A stretch of DNA of 64,000 nt from Streptomyces coffeae (GCF_016741875.1 NZ_JAERRF010000002.1:434001-498000); one strand, 5' to 3'; positions 27,272 to 37,729 are shown, counted from the first letter of the stretch. Notes: generated by a model from the letters alone, not told the origin. Program-made: numbers and translations.

Positions 27272-28152
27272 ACGGTCACCTCCGCGAAGAGGTCGCCCTC
27301 GCGGTCCGCGGCGGCCTCACCCCGGACGAGCCGGTAGTGCTCGTGGACGAAGAGCGGCTGGCCGAGGTCGTTGGAGAGGGCGAAGAAGGGTCCGTCCACC
27401 GCGATCTGGCTGGCGTGGGCGCGCATGGCCGCGGTTTTGGCCCCGGCGTAGCCGCTGCCGTCGACGGCGGCGGTCACCTCGGTGTCGTCCACCACACCGG
27501 GGACGTCGTCGACCGTCGCGATGCCCGGGAAGAGCGACTCCCGGCCCGCCGCCCGCAGCCGGGCGAAGCCCTCCTCGACCGCCGAGCGCGGCACACAGTT
27601 CCAGTAGACCTTGGCGATCTCGTGGGGGGCGCCCAGATCGGGGCGGAAACCGGTGTCGGACGCCAGCTCGAAGGCGCGCATCGCGACCCGGTGGGCTTGG
27701 ATGTGGTCGGGGTGGCCGTAGCCCCCGTTCCGGTCGTACGCGATCATGACCTGGGGCCGGAGCTCGCGGATCACGGCCACCAGATGGCCCGCGGCCTCGT
27801 CGACGTCGGCCTGCCAGAAGCAGTCCGGGTGGTCGTTCTGCGGGGCGCCCATCATCCCCGAGTCGCGGTAGCGGCCGGGCCCGCCGAGGAAACGGTGATC
27901 CTCGACACCCAAGGCCGCCATCGCCGCGGCCAGTTCACCGATCCGGTGCGGGCCGAGCGTGTCGTCGCGGTCGGCGGCGAGATGTGCCAGGTCGGGTGGG
28001 ATGACCTCGCCCTCTTCACCGAGGGTGCAGGTCACCAGCGTGACATGAGCACCCTCGGCGGCGTACTTCGCCATGGTCGCGCCGTTGTTGATCGACTCGT
28101 CGTCCGGATGCGCGTGCACCAGGAGCAGACGACGGGCGGAAAGAGCGGTCAT
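27268..28152 (-). CDS. mshB: N-acetyl-GlcN-Ins deacetylase (mycothiol biosynthesis)
   Basis: A 294-aa LmbE/PIG-L zinc deacetylase. The signature AHPDDE (about residues 13-18) gives the first zinc ligands, and [15 protein letters not shown] gives the third His. It removes acetate from 1-O-(2-acetamido-2-deoxy-glucopyranosyl)-myo-inositol, the second enzyme type of mycothiol assembly. ATG 28152 has TAGGCT six bases upstream and no Shine-Dalgarno, so the mRNA is probably leaderless; this rules against the ATG at 28158. Confidence 0.94.
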   Translation of the reverse strand: MTALSARRLLLVHAHPDDESINNGATMAKYAAEGAHVTLVTCTLGEEGEVIPPDLAHLAADRDDTLGPHRIGELAAAMAALGVEDHRFLGGPGRYRDSGMMGAPQNDHPDCFWQADVDEAAGHLVAVIRELRPQVMIAYDRNGGYGHPDHIQAHRVAMRAFELASDTGFRPDLGAPHEIAKVYWNCVPRSAVEEGFARLRAAGRESLFPGIATVDDVPGVVDDTEVTAAVDGSGYAGAKTAAMRAHASQIAVDGPFFALSNDLGQPLFVHEHYRLVRGEAAADREGDLFAEVTV

Positions 28153-28267
28153 GGGCACAGCCTACGATTCGCACACCCGTGCCTATAGGGCGCGGCGTGG
28201 CGCCCTCCGCTCCGGCGGCCGTACGCCGCCCCGCCCCGGACGACCGCGCGGTCGTGCGCTCCCGGGG

Positions 28268-28462
28268 TCAGAGATCCACGTCGCCGATCATGTCCGCCAC
28301 GTTGGTGGTGAGGTCGTCAATCGTCGGCGCGACCGACGAGCTGGCGAGATAGAAGCCGAGGAGCACACAGATGATCGCGTGCCCCGCCTTCAGCCCTGCC
28401 TTGTTGACGAGCATGAAGACGATGATCAGCAGCAGCACTACCAGCGAAATCGAGAGCGCCAC
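28268..28462 (-). CDS. Small hydrophobic membrane protein
   Basis: A 64-aa protein with two membrane helices (SISLVVLLLIIVFMLVNKAG and AIICVLLGFYLASSSV) and an acidic tail. The GTG at 28462 follows a strong GGAGGTGAG, so it is well translated. Function unknown; it is conserved at this position in Streptomyces as far as I recall, between mshB and the S9 peptidase. Confidence 0.88.
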   Translation of the reverse strand: MALSISLVVLLLIIVFMLVNKAGLKAGHAIICVLLGFYLASSSVAPTIDDLTTNVADMIGDVDL

Positions 28463-28863
28463 AGCGGCTCACCTCCAGGTACACGCGCTCGGACGGACAA
28501 CATTATTGATGCCACGGGGGCCCTACCCACTATGCGCAATCGATCATAACTATGGGCGCGTGCGCACGACTCGGTGCATGGGAGCATGACAGGGGCGCAT
28601 GCCTGATTGCACGAACTGCCCTGCTGGCAGACCTACTTCACGCTGGTTATCCGCCATATCGGCGCCGTCCGGGCTGGCTTGATCCCGCTGCCCGTGGGGC
28701 CGGACTGTGCCGTCGGCAAGCGGCGCCGGTCCGGCTCGCGCTTCCCGGCACGATCCCACCGCGGGTTCCGCCGCGGGTTCCGGCCGGCCCCGCCGGGGTC
28801 CGGGGTCCGCGCGGATCCGCCCATCCGCCCCCTGGAGATCAACCGGACCCGTACGCTCGCCCT
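28463..28863. other. Intergenic region between divergent genes
   Basis: About 400 bases between the small membrane protein and the S9 peptidase. The first 150 bases are AT-richer (near ACATTATTGATG and CAATCGATCATAACTATG) and probably hold the small-protein promoter. At 28757-28780 a 12-bp unit CCGCGGGTTCCG is repeated twice. A TACGCT box (28852-28857) sits six bases before the peptidase ATG. Frames such as 28607-28867 have no ribosome-binding site or codon pattern I trust. Confidence 0.45.
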
Positions 28864-31026
28864 ATGACCGGACAGCTCTCGTTCCCTCGGCAGCACGCGC
28901 GCACCCAGCGTTTCACCCTCGGGGCGCCCCGGGCCCTCACCGTGGCCCCCGACGACTCGCGCGTCGTCTTCCTGCGGTCCCGCACCGGCACCGACCGGAC
29001 GGGCCTGCTGTGGGTGTACGACCTGGACGGCCGCCGGGAGTACCCGGTCGCGGACCCCGAGGAGCTGCTCGGCGGCGCCGAGGAGGAGCTGTCCGCCGAG
29101 GAACGGGCACGGCGCGAGCGCAGCCGCGAAGGGTCGGCCGGCGTGGTCGGCTACGCGGTGGACGCGGCCGTGGAGCTGGCCGCCTTCGCCCTCTCCGGAC
29201 GGCTGTTCACCGCCGATCTGCCCGGCGGCACCAGCCGTGAACTGCCGGTGCCGGGCCCGGTCGTGGATCCGCGCCCCTCCCCCGACGGCCGCCATGTCGC
29301 CTATGCGGCGGGCGGTGCGCTGCGGGTGGTCGGCGCCGACGGCGAGGGCGACCGGGCGCTCGCCGAACCGGAGGGCGACACCATCACCTACGGCCTCGCG
29401 GAGTTCATCGCGGCCGAGGAGATGGACCGTTCGCGCGGCTTCTGGTGGTCGCCCGACGGGGACGCCCTGCTGGTCGCGCGGGTCGACGACGCCCCCGTAC
29501 GGCGCTGGTGGATCGCCGATCCCGCGCACCCCGGCCGGGAGCCCGCCGAGATCGCCTACCCGGCCGCGGGCACCTCCAACGCCGAGGTGCGGCTGATGCT
29601 GCTGGGTCTCGACGGCTCCCGTACGGAGGTCGAGTGGGACCGGCAGCGCTATCCCTACCTCGCCCGGGTGCACTGGTCGGCCTACGGTCCGCCGCTCCTC
29701 CTGGTCCAGGCGCGGGACCAGCGCAGCCAGCTCTATCTGGCCGTGGACACCGAGTCCGGACGCACCAGCACGGTCCATGTCGACGAGGACTCGGTTTGGC
29801 TGGATCTTTTCCCTGGGGTTCCGGCGTGGACGCAGGATGGTCGGCTCGTGCGGATCGCGGACGAGGCCGGCGCCCGGGTGCTGATGGTCGGCGACCGCAA
29901 ACTCACCTCCGGCGCCCTCCAGGTGCGCGCGGTCCTCGGCATCGGCGAGGAGGACGTGCTGTTCTCCGCGTCCCCCGGGGCCGGGGCGGGCCTTCCCGAA
30001 CTCCCCGGTGAGGTCGACGTCCACCGCGCCTGGTTCCGCGGCAGCGGCGACCAGGGCGGCTGGGAGCCGGTCGGCAAGCGGCCGTTCCCCGCGGTGCACT
30101 CCGCCGCGCGCGGCGGCGAGGTGATCGCCCTGTCGTACTCGGGTCTGGACCGGCCCGGGGCCCGGGTGGAGATCTTCCGGCCCGGGGACCACGGCACGGC
30201 CGAAACGCTCGCGGAGATCGCCTCGTACGCGGAAGCGCCGGTGCTCACCGCCCGTCCGCAGCTGGTGTTCGCGGGCAAGCACGACATCCCGTGCGCCGTC
30301 CTGCTGCCGACCGGCTATCGCGAGGGCGACGGGCCGCTGCCGGTGCTGATGGATCCGTACGGCGGTCCGCACGGCCAGCGCGTGGTGGCCTCCCACAACG
30401 CCCATCTGACCTCGCAGTGGTTCGCCGACCAGGGCTTCGCGGTGATCGTGGCCGACGGCCGCGGCACCCCCGGCCGCTCCCCGGGCTGGGAGAAGGCGGT
30501 GCGCGACGATCTCGCGGCCGTCTCGCTGGAGGACCAGGTGGAGGCGCTCACGGCACTGGCCGGACGCTATCCGCTGGATCTGACGAAGGTGGCCATCCGC
30601 GGCTGGTCCTACGGCGGCTATCTCGCCGGTCTCGCAGTGCTGCGCCGCCCCGACGTCTTCCACGCGGGGGTGGTCGGCGCCCCGGTCACCGATCTGCGGC
30701 TGTACGACACCCACTACATGGAGCGGTATCTGGGCCTGCCGGACCAGCAGCCCGAGGTCTACGCCGCCAACTCCCTGGTGACCGACGAGGGGTTGTCCGG
30801 CGCGGCGGAGACCGTACGGCCGATGTTGATCGTCCACGGGCTGGCGGACGACAACGTGGTCGTCGCGCACAGCCTGCGGCTCTCCTCGGCGCTGCTGGCC
30901 GCGGGCCGTCCGCACGAGGTGCTCCCGCTGTCCGGAGTGACCCATATGACCCCGCAGGAGCAGGTGGCGGAGAATCTACTGCTGCTCCAGGTGGACTTCC
31001 TCAAGCGGTCCCTGGGACTGCGGTAG
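28864..31026 (+). CDS. S9 family dipeptidyl/prolyl oligopeptidase (DPP IV type)
   Basis: A 720-aa serine peptidase. The N-terminal eight-bladed propeller (DPPIV_N) contains YGLAEFIAAEEMDRSRGFWW, whose Glu pair anchors the substrate amino terminus in DPP IV enzymes. The C-terminal alpha/beta-hydrolase carries GWSYGG (Ser about 582), LADDNV (Asp about 662) and GVTHM (His about 693). No signal peptide, so cytoplasmic. It probably trims dipeptides from imported peptides; three peptide importers follow. ATG 28864 is likely leaderless. Confidence 0.95.
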   Translation: MTGQLSFPRQHARTQRFTLGAPRALTVAPDDSRVVFLRSRTGTDRTGLLWVYDLDGRREYPVADPEELLGGAEEELSAEERARRERSREGSAGVVGYAVDAAVELAAFALSGRLFTADLPGGTSRELPVPGPVVDPRPSPDGRHVAYAAGGALRVVGADGEGDRALAEPEGDTITYGLAEFIAAEEMDRSRGFWWSPDGDALLVARVDDAPVRRWWIADPAHPGREPAEIAYPAAGTSNAEVRLMLLGLDGSRTEVEWDRQRYPYLARVHWSAYGPPLLLVQARDQRSQLYLAVDTESGRTSTVHVDEDSVWLDLFPGVPAWTQDGRLVRIADEAGARVLMVGDRKLTSGALQVRAVLGIGEEDVLFSASPGAGAGLPELPGEVDVHRAWFRGSGDQGGWEPVGKRPFPAVHSAARGGEVIALSYSGLDRPGARVEIFRPGDHGTAETLAEIASYAEAPVLTARPQLVFAGKHDIPCAVLLPTGYREGDGPLPVLMDPYGGPHGQRVVASHNAHLTSQWFADQGFAVIVADGRGTPGRSPGWEKAVRDDLAAVSLEDQVEALTALAGRYPLDLTKVAIRGWSYGGYLAGLAVLRRPDVFHAGVVGAPVTDLRLYDTHYMERYLGLPDQQPEVYAANSLVTDEGLSGAAETVRPMLIVHGLADDNVVVAHSLRLSSALLAAGRPHEVLPLSGVTHMTPQEQVAENLLLLQVDFLKRSLGLR

Positions 31027-31064
31027 CGGGTGCCGCCGCCCTCCGTCCCGGCCCGCCGCTACCG

Positions 31065-32231
31065 CTACCAGCCCGGGGGCGGCGGGGGCCCGGCGGGCGG
31101 CGGCGGGGCGGACGGCGGGGTGACGGGCGGCGGCGGGGCGTAACCGCCGCCGTGGCCGCTGTCATAGCTCCCGCCGGGACCGCCGTCGCCGTAACCCCCG
31201 GGACCGCCGCCGTAGCCGCCGGGGGCGGCGTCGGCGTACCCGCTCGGGTACCCGTATCCGTACCCGTAGCCGCCGTAGGCCGGGAGCGGGGGCGAGGGGT
31301 CGCCCCACGGCCGCCGCGCCAGCACAAGCAGCGCGATCAGCCCCGCCAGCGCCTGGAAGAACGCGGTGAGCACGCTGAGCACCCCCACCGTCGGCAGTTC
31401 GTCGATGTGGTCGACGTAGTCCAGCTTGATGTAGAGCGAGGCTTCACTGATGCCGTCGCCCAGCAGCAGCGCCCCCGCCGTCATGCCCAGCGGCCGGGAC
31501 AGCGGCGCCCGTGCCAGCGCGGTACCGGCGGCAGTCAGCGCCAGGGCGATCACCGCCCACACCGTCCAGGCGGCGGGCGCGGCCAGCAGGGTGATCAGGG
31601 TGTGCTTGCCGCTCAGCAGATGCTTGTAGACGTCCCAGCCCCGCTCCTGGGCCCAGTAGATCTGCCAGGCGCCCAGGGCCGAACCGATGGCCCCCAGGAA
31701 CAGCGCGGCGGTAGCCGCCGCGCCCGGCGCGGGCCGCCCCGGCGGCTGGTCGGCAGCGGTGTAGTGGCCGCCGGGCGGGTCGGCGTCGGCCGGGCGGCGC
31801 GCCGCGGCCACCGTGGCCAGCAGCAGCCCGCCGAGCACCACCCCCGCCCACGCGGTCAGCTCGGCGCGGGTCTTGAGATCGTCGGGGATGCCCTGCATCC
31901 AGTCGGCGTCGAGGTTCCACAGACTCGGCAGCCGCACCACCACGGTCACCACCGCCACCGTCCCCAGCGCGCCCGCGGCGGACGAGGAGCGCAGGGCGGT
32001 GACCCCGACAGCCACGTAGAGCGCCAGCAGGACAAGATCCAGCAGTGCGGAGCCGAAGACCGAGCCCGAGGCCCGGAACGGCATCCCCGCCCAGGTCCAC
32101 CACAGATGGTCCGGCTCTTCGGCCTTGTCCAGGTCGCGGATGATCCACGCCAGCGAGACCATCCCGAGCACCGCACAGACGAGCGCGCCGAAGACGCGCG
32201 CTCCGCGGGTAAGTATCCGTCCCTGCCCCAT
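31065..32231 (-). CDS. Multi-pass membrane protein with Gly/Tyr/Pro-rich tail
   Basis: A 388-aa protein with about eight membrane segments (VFGALVCAVLGMVSLAWII, LLDLVLLALYVAVGVTAL, AWAGVVLGGLLLATVAAA, TAFFQALAGLIALLVLA) and a C-terminal cytoplasmic tail of GYG, GGY and PPPP repeats. I do not recognise the family. ATG 32231 is chosen because the membrane core starts right after it; an in-frame ATG at 32273 is possible and neither has a good Shine-Dalgarno. It is convergent with the S9 peptidase. Confidence 0.78.
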   Translation of the reverse strand: MGQGRILTRGARVFGALVCAVLGMVSLAWIIRDLDKAEEPDHLWWTWAGMPFRASGSVFGSALLDLVLLALYVAVGVTALRSSSAAGALGTVAVVTVVVRLPSLWNLDADWMQGIPDDLKTRAELTAWAGVVLGGLLLATVAAARRPADADPPGGHYTAADQPPGRPAPGAAATAALFLGAIGSALGAWQIYWAQERGWDVYKHLLSGKHTLITLLAAPAAWTVWAVIALALTAAGTALARAPLSRPLGMTAGALLLGDGISEASLYIKLDYVDHIDELPTVGVLSVLTAFFQALAGLIALLVLARRPWGDPSPPLPAYGGYGYGYGYPSGYADAAPGGYGGGPGGYGDGGPGGSYDSGHGGGYAPPPPVTPPSAPPPPAGPPPPPGW

Positions 32232-32681
32232 AGCCGTAGGTCTGCCCCACCTCACACCCCGGTCAACCGTCATGGCAGGAAGTGACCCACGGATCGTGAC
32301 CGGCCGGGGCGACATGGCACGCCCCGGCCGGTTTACGGCACCCGCACGGCCCGTACGCGATCCAGTCTGACGCGTCCGTATTTCGGTGTTGCGACAGTGA
32401 AGTTGCCCGTGTGTGAAGGCAGTTACGGCGCAAAGGCCATGGTTTGCCCGCGGTGACCGATCACTGTCAAGCACGTGGTCACGTCGATCTGCCCAATCTT
32501 CGCTCAAGACTGGGATGACCGGCACATCCGCCCTTGTACGCATCTTGACTGGGCAGTTCAACGGTTGCGACAGTCCGCTCAACCCGACACGCACGCACGA
32601 CCACAGCGGGCGGGGCACAGCCATATGACGTGCGTACAACGCGAGTTGACGGTGTGACACCAGTGCGGGGGGCGCTACGCG
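32232..32681. other. Upstream region of peptide-transport operon 1
   Basis: About 450 bases without a gene, clearly lower in GC than its surroundings, as expected for a regulated promoter. Candidate elements on the plus strand: TTGACT near 32547 followed 18 bases later by GACAGT, and TTGACG near 32645 ahead of the permease start. These are pattern matches only. A frame reading through here from the 32231 gene is not credible coding sequence. Confidence 0.45.
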
Positions 32682-33686
32682 ATGACGAGTCCATCCCAGG
32701 CCACCGTGGCCGAGAAGGCCGCTCCGGCCGCGGAGGGAAAGACTCCGGCCGGTCTGTCGCCCCGTCAGCTGATGTGGCGGCGCTTCCGGCGCGACCGGGC
32801 CGGTGTGATCTCCGCCGGTGTGGTGCTGTTCTTCTTCGCCGTCGCCCTGCTGGCGCCGCTGATCTCGTCGCTGTACGGCAAGGATCCGTACACCACCTAC
32901 GGCCTGGACCGCCCCGAGCTGCTGGACCCGCTCACCGGCTATCCGATGAAGCCCAACGGCGGTGTCGACGGCGAGTTCTGGTTCGGTATCGAACCCAAGC
33001 TGGGCCGCGATGTGCTGATGCAGCTGGTCTACGGCATCCGCACCTCGCTGCTGATCGGACTGGCCGCGACCGTGCTGTCCACGCTCACCGGCATCGTCAT
33101 CGGCGTGCTCGCGGGCTATATGGGCGGCCGTACCGACTACTTCCTTGGCCGGCTCATCGATCTGCTGCTGTCCTTTCCGCAGCAGCTGTTCTTCGTCGCC
33201 TTCATGCCGGTGGTCACCGCGCTGTTCGTCAGCCCGCAGAAGGAGACGCCCACCTATTTCCGGGTGACCGCCCTGGTGGTGGTGTTGTGGCTGCTGGGCT
33301 GGATGCAGCTGGCCCGGCTGCTGCGCGGTCAGGTGCTCTCGCTGAGGGAGCGGGAGTTCGTCGAGGCGGCCAAGGTGACCGGTGCCTCGCCGTGGCGGAT
33401 CGTCCGCAAGGAGCTGCTGCCCAACCTCGGCACCCCGATCCTGGTGCAGGCCACGCTGATGCTGCCGAACTTCGTGACGGCCGAGGCGGCGCTGTCCTTC
33501 CTCGGGGTCGGGGTGGTCGAGCCGACCCCCGACTGGGGCCGGATGTTCGCCAAGGGCGCCAACTTCTACGAGGGCGACATCACTTACATGTTCTTCCCCG
33601 GCATCGCCATGGTGGTCTTCGTGGTCGCCTTCAACCTGCTCGGGGACTCGGTCCGGGACGCGATGGACCCGAAGACCACCCGCTGA
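32682..33686 (+). CDS. Oligopeptide ABC transporter permease, DppC/OppC type (operon 1)
   Basis: A 334-aa permease. An N-terminal cytoplasmic stretch and TM1 (VISAGVVLFFFAVALLAPLI) are followed by a long extracytoplasmic loop (residues 60-110) and five further helices. The ATPase-coupling EAA loop is EFVEAAKVTGASPWRIVRKE; the C-terminus GDSVRDAMDPKTTR is typical of OppC. Here a permease gene comes first, followed by lipoprotein, permease and two ATPases. That is the published order of bldKA to bldKE, so this could be bldKA; I could not verify it by alignment. Confidence 0.92.
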   Translation: MTSPSQATVAEKAAPAAEGKTPAGLSPRQLMWRRFRRDRAGVISAGVVLFFFAVALLAPLISSLYGKDPYTTYGLDRPELLDPLTGYPMKPNGGVDGEFWFGIEPKLGRDVLMQLVYGIRTSLLIGLAATVLSTLTGIVIGVLAGYMGGRTDYFLGRLIDLLLSFPQQLFFVAFMPVVTALFVSPQKETPTYFRVTALVVVLWLLGWMQLARLLRGQVLSLREREFVEAAKVTGASPWRIVRKELLPNLGTPILVQATLMLPNFVTAEAALSFLGVGVVEPTPDWGRMFAKGANFYEGDITYMFFPGIAMVVFVVAFNLLGDSVRDAMDPKTTR

Positions 33687-33751
33687 TCCGGGGCCGGAGA
33701 TACGGCAGAGGCAGATAACGGCAGAGTGTTCCGTTTCGACGAGGCAGGTGC

Positions 33752-35548
33752 ATGACCACCATGACGTTGAATCACCGGCGCAGAGCCCGCACAGTCGCCG
33801 TCGCCCTGGCCGCGGGGGCCCTGGCGCTGGCCGGATGCAGCAGCGGGGGCGGTTCGGACCCCAAGGAGTCCAAGGAGCCGAAGATGGAGTCCCAGGACAT
33901 CACCCTGGGCACCACCGCCGACTCCACGGGCCCCGCCAAGGACCTGCCGGGTGCCAAGAAGGGCGGCACGGTGACGGTGCTCCAGCGGGACGCGTTCGAG
34001 CATCTGGACCCGGGGCAGATCTATGTCAGCGATGAGCTGATCATGCAGACGCTCTACAACCGCACCCTGACCAACTACCGGATCGACGACAAGACGGGCA
34101 AGGTCAAGCTGGTCGGCGACCTCGCCACCGACACCGGCAAGTCCTCCGACGGCGGCCGCACCTGGACCTACACCCTCAAGGACGGGCTGAAGTTCGAGGA
34201 CGGCTCGCCGATCACCTCCAAGGACGTCCGGCACGCCATCGAGCGGCTCTACGCCCCCTTCGAGACCAACGGCCCGACCTATCTCCAGCAGTGGCTTTCC
34301 GGGGACGGCCAGAAGTACCGCAAGGCGCTGCCGGACGGCCCGTACAAGGGCAAGCATCTTCCCAAGACGGTGCTGGACACCCCGGACGACAAGACCGTCA
34401 TCTTCCACTTCGACCAGCCGCGCGCCGAGGTGCCCTTCGCGGTGGCCATGCCCAACATCGGCGCGGTCCCGCCCGAGAAGGACACCAAGGAGAAGTACGA
34501 CAAGGCGCCGTTGGCCTCCGGCCCTTACAAGATCCGGAACTTCAAGCCGGGCAAGGGCATCCAGTTCGTCAAGAACACGCACTGGGACCCCAAGACCGAC
34601 TCGATACGCCATCAGTACGCCGACACCTTCGACGTCTCCTTCGGCCACCAGTGGGTGGACTCCACCCGCCGGCTCCAGGCCGCCAAGGGCGGCGACCGGA
34701 ACGGGATGACGTTCACCAACCCGGTCGACCCCTCGCAGATCTCCGCGGTCCTCAAGAACAAGGAGGCGATGGCCCGGTCGCTGACCGAAACGCAGCCCTA
34801 TGTGGATGTCGTCTCGATCAACACCGACCGCGTCAAAGACAAGAAGGTGCGCGAGGCGATCGCCTGGGCGTTCCCCAGCGGTCAGTACCTCCAGCAGTTC
34901 GGCGGTCCGAAGGCCGGTGAGATCGGCGGCGGTCTGGTCGGACCGACCCTCAAGGGCTACGACGCCTCCTTCGACCCGTTCCAGAAGCGCAAGTACCCGG
35001 GCGGCAACGCCAAGAAGGCCCGGCAGCTGCTGAAGGAAGCGGGCAAGGACGGCTACGAACTGGTCTACGGCTACGGCAACGGCGACGCCCACCAGGACGC
35101 CTCGCTGGTCGTCGAACGCGCCCTGGAACGCGCCGGGTTCAAGGTCCAGAAGAAGGAGATCGACCAGACCACGTACTACACACAGATCGGCAAGGTCGAC
35201 AACAAGTACGACCTGTACCGGTCCTCGTGGGGTGCCGACTGGCCTTCCGCCTCGACCGTGGTCCCGCCGCTGTACGACGGCAAGAACGTCTACAACGACT
35301 CCGCGAACTACTCCCACCTCGATGTCCCGTGGATCAACAAGGACATCGCCCGGGTCGAGAAGCTCAGCGATCTGAACAAGGCCACCACCGAGTGGATCAA
35401 GCTCAGCGAGAAGATCTTCACCGATGAGGTGCCCGCGGTGCCGACCTTCTACAACCGGCTGTTCACCCTCTGGGGCCCGGGTCTCGGCGGAGTGAAGTAC
35501 CACGCGGTCTACGGAGCCGTGGACCCCACGGCCGTCTTCGTCAAGTAG
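33752..35548 (+). CDS. Oligopeptide-binding lipoprotein (operon 1; BldKB-like by position)
   Basis: A 598-aa SBP_bac_5 family lipoprotein. The signal peptide ends in a lipobox with Cys near residue 29 (LALAGCSS), then a charged linker. The mature protein has the family entry GGTVTVLQRDAFEHLDPGQ, the RTWTYTLKDGLKFEDGSPIT signature and VRHAIERLYAP. It captures extracellular peptides for the adjacent permeases. Its length (about 600 aa) and gene order fit BldKB of S. coelicolor, the receptor for a morphogenetic peptide signal, but operons 2 and 3 are competing candidates. Confidence 0.93.
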   Translation: MTTMTLNHRRRARTVAVALAAGALALAGCSSGGGSDPKESKEPKMESQDITLGTTADSTGPAKDLPGAKKGGTVTVLQRDAFEHLDPGQIYVSDELIMQTLYNRTLTNYRIDDKTGKVKLVGDLATDTGKSSDGGRTWTYTLKDGLKFEDGSPITSKDVRHAIERLYAPFETNGPTYLQQWLSGDGQKYRKALPDGPYKGKHLPKTVLDTPDDKTVIFHFDQPRAEVPFAVAMPNIGAVPPEKDTKEKYDKAPLASGPYKIRNFKPGKGIQFVKNTHWDPKTDSIRHQYADTFDVSFGHQWVDSTRRLQAAKGGDRNGMTFTNPVDPSQISAVLKNKEAMARSLTETQPYVDVVSINTDRVKDKKVREAIAWAFPSGQYLQQFGGPKAGEIGGGLVGPTLKGYDASFDPFQKRKYPGGNAKKARQLLKEAGKDGYELVYGYGNGDAHQDASLVVERALERAGFKVQKKEIDQTTYYTQIGKVDNKYDLYRSSWGADWPSASTVVPPLYDGKNVYNDSANYSHLDVPWINKDIARVEKLSDLNKATTEWIKLSEKIFTDEVPAVPTFYNRLFTLWGPGLGGVKYHAVYGAVDPTAVFVK

Positions 35549-35649
35549 CAGCGGCCGCACCGGAGCCCGGCCGCGCCGCGTACCACCGCCGACACCGGCG
35601 CCCGCGCGGCGCGGCCGGGGCCCGCCCTTACCGGAAGATCCCCGACGCC

Positions 35650-36627
35650 ATGTTGAGATTCCTCGCCCGCCGGACCCTCGGCGCGATCGTGATCCTCCTG
35701 CTGATCAGCGCGATCACGTTCTTCCTCTTCTTCGCCCTGCCCGCCGAACCCGCGCGGCTCGCCTGCGGCAAGAACTGCGACCCGACATCGCTCGCGATCA
35801 TCAACAAGAACCTCGGCCTGGACCAGCCGGTCCCGGTCCAGTACGCGAAGTTCATGGTGGGGATCTTCGTGGGGCGCGACTTCGCCGTCGGACACTGTGA
35901 CGCCCCCTGCTTCGGCTACTCCTTCGTCAGCCAGGAGCCGGTCTGGGGCACCATCGTGGACCGCTTCCCCACCACCCTCTCGCTGGCCGTCGGCGGCGCC
36001 GCGGTGTTCCTGGTGTTCGGCGTCGGCATCGGCATGATCGCGGCCTGGCGGCGCGGCACCTGGGTGGACAAGTTCGTCAGCTCGCTGTCACTGCTCGGCG
36101 CGTCCATGCAGATCTACTTCGTCGGGGTGCTCTGTCTGGCCTGGTTCGTCAGCGGCCTCGGCGTCATGGAGCAGCCCGCCTACCACGCCATCACCGACGA
36201 TCCGGCGAAGTGGTTCAGCGGGATGCTGCTGCCCTGGCTGGTGCTGTCGCTGATCTTCATGGCCAACTACAGCCGGATGACCCGCTCCCAGATGGTCGAG
36301 CAGTTGCAGGAGGACCATGTCCGCACGGCCCGCGCCAAGGGGCTGTCCAGCCGTACGGTGTTCTTCCGCTACGCCTGGCGCGGCGCCATCGCCCCCATCG
36401 TCACCATCTTCGGCATCGACCTCGGATCGCTCTTCGGCGGGGCGATGGTCACCGAGTACACCTTCACCCTGCACGGCATCGGACGGCTGGCGGTGGAGTC
36501 CGTCCAGCTGACCGATCTGCCCATGCTGATGGGCGTGATGCTGGTCAGCGCCGCGGCCATCGTGGTGTTCAACATCCTGGTCGACGCCGCCTACGCCTTC
36601 ATCGACCCGCGCGTGCGCCTCGCCTAG
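35650..36627 (+). CDS. Oligopeptide ABC transporter permease, DppB/OppB type (operon 1)
   Basis: A 325-aa permease starting [16 protein letters not shown]. The first extracytoplasmic loop is unusual in carrying two Cys pairs (CGKNC near residue 39 and CDAPC near 83), which could form disulfides. The coupling loop is [20 protein letters not shown] and the end is [14 protein letters not shown]. It forms the channel with the DppC-type subunit encoded at the head of the operon. Confidence 0.92.
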   Translation: MLRFLARRTLGAIVILLLISAITFFLFFALPAEPARLACGKNCDPTSLAIINKNLGLDQPVPVQYAKFMVGIFVGRDFAVGHCDAPCFGYSFVSQEPVWGTIVDRFPTTLSLAVGGAAVFLVFGVGIGMIAAWRRGTWVDKFVSSLSLLGASMQIYFVGVLCLAWFVSGLGVMEQPAYHAITDDPAKWFSGMLLPWLVLSLIFMANYSRMTRSQMVEQLQEDHVRTARAKGLSSRTVFFRYAWRGAIAPIVTIFGIDLGSLFGGAMVTEYTFTLHGIGRLAVESVQLTDLPMLMGVMLVSAAAIVVFNILVDAAYAFIDPRVRLA

Positions 36628-36639
36628 GAGCCTGCCGAG

Positions 36640-37716
36640 ATGACCACCCTCACCAAGTCCGACGACGGCGGCGCGACGCCACCGGCCGACTCCGACTCCG
36701 CCTTTCTGTCGGTGCGCGACCTGTACGTCCGCTTCTCCACCGAGGACGGCGTCGTCAAGGCCGTCGACGGACTCTCCTTCGACCTCGAACGCGGCCGGAC
36801 GCTCGGCATCGTCGGCGAGTCCGGGTCCGGCAAGTCCGTCACCAACCTCACCGTGCTCGGACTGCACGATCCGCGCACCACCGAGGTCCGCGGGGAGATC
36901 CTGCTCGACGGCCGGGAGCTGACCGGCGCGCCGGAACGCGCCCTGGAGACCCTGCGCGGCAACACCATGGCGATGATCTTCCAGGATCCGCTGACCGCGC
37001 TCTCCCCGTACTACACGGTGGGCCGCCAGATCGCCGAGCCGTTCCGGAAACACACCGGCGCCTCCAAGCGCGAGGCCCGCGCGCGGGCGGTGGAGATGCT
37101 CCAGAAGGTCGGCATCCCCAACCCCGCGCTGCGGGTGGACGACTATCCACACCAGTTCTCCGGCGGGATGCGGCAGCGCGCGATGATCGCCATGGCGCTG
37201 GTCTGCAACCCCGATCTGCTGATCGCCGACGAGCCGACCACCGCTCTCGATGTCACCGTCCAGGCCCAGATCCTGGATCTGCTCAAGGACCTCCAGCAGG
37301 AGTTCGGCTCCGCGATCATCCTCATCACCCACGATCTGGGCGTGGTCGCCAACACCGCCGACGATCTGCTGGTGATGTACGCGGGCCGGGCCGTGGAGCG
37401 GGGCACCGTCCGCGAGGTGCTGCGGGCGCCCCGGCATCCGTACACCTGGGGGCTGCTGGGGTCGATGCCACGGCTCTCGTCCGACGTCGACGAACCGCTG
37501 AGCCCCATCCCGGGCACCCCGCCCAGCCTGCTCAGCCCGCCGCCGGGCTGTCCGTTCCATCCGCGGTGCGCCTTCACCGGCGAGGTGGACGGCGATCGGT
37601 GCCGGACCGAGCGGCCGGTGCTGCCGGAGCGGCGGGGCGGCGCCTGCCACCTCACGGACGAGCGGAAGCAAACCCTCTCCACCGAGCAGATCAAGCCCCG
37701 TCTTGGCCGGGGCTAG
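36640..37716 (+). CDS. Oligopeptide ABC transporter ATPase, OppD/DppD type (operon 1)
   Basis: A 358-aa ATPase: Walker [10 protein letters not shown] (about residue 66), Q-loop [17 protein letters not shown], signature FSGGMRQR, Walker [14 protein letters not shown]-loop ITHDLG, and the C-terminal OppD extension with a four-Cys cluster region ([18 protein letters not shown]). It begins 12 bases after the permease stop and energises uptake as a heterodimer with the next gene product. Confidence 0.94.
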   Translation: MTTLTKSDDGGATPPADSDSAFLSVRDLYVRFSTEDGVVKAVDGLSFDLERGRTLGIVGESGSGKSVTNLTVLGLHDPRTTEVRGEILLDGRELTGAPERALETLRGNTMAMIFQDPLTALSPYYTVGRQIAEPFRKHTGASKREARARAVEMLQKVGIPNPALRVDDYPHQFSGGMRQRAMIAMALVCNPDLLIADEPTTALDVTVQAQILDLLKDLQQEFGSAIILITHDLGVVANTADDLLVMYAGRAVERGTVREVLRAPRHPYTWGLLGSMPRLSSDVDEPLSPIPGTPPSLLSPPPGCPFHPRCAFTGEVDGDRCRTERPVLPERRGGACHLTDERKQTLSTEQIKPRLGRG

Positions 37717-37729
37717 GGAGCCGTTGACC

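Noticed and set aside
28607..28867. 86-aa frame starting LHELPCWQTYFTLVIRHIGA
   Set aside because: TTG start without ribosome-binding site, degenerates into Arg-rich sequence and overlaps the peptidase start.
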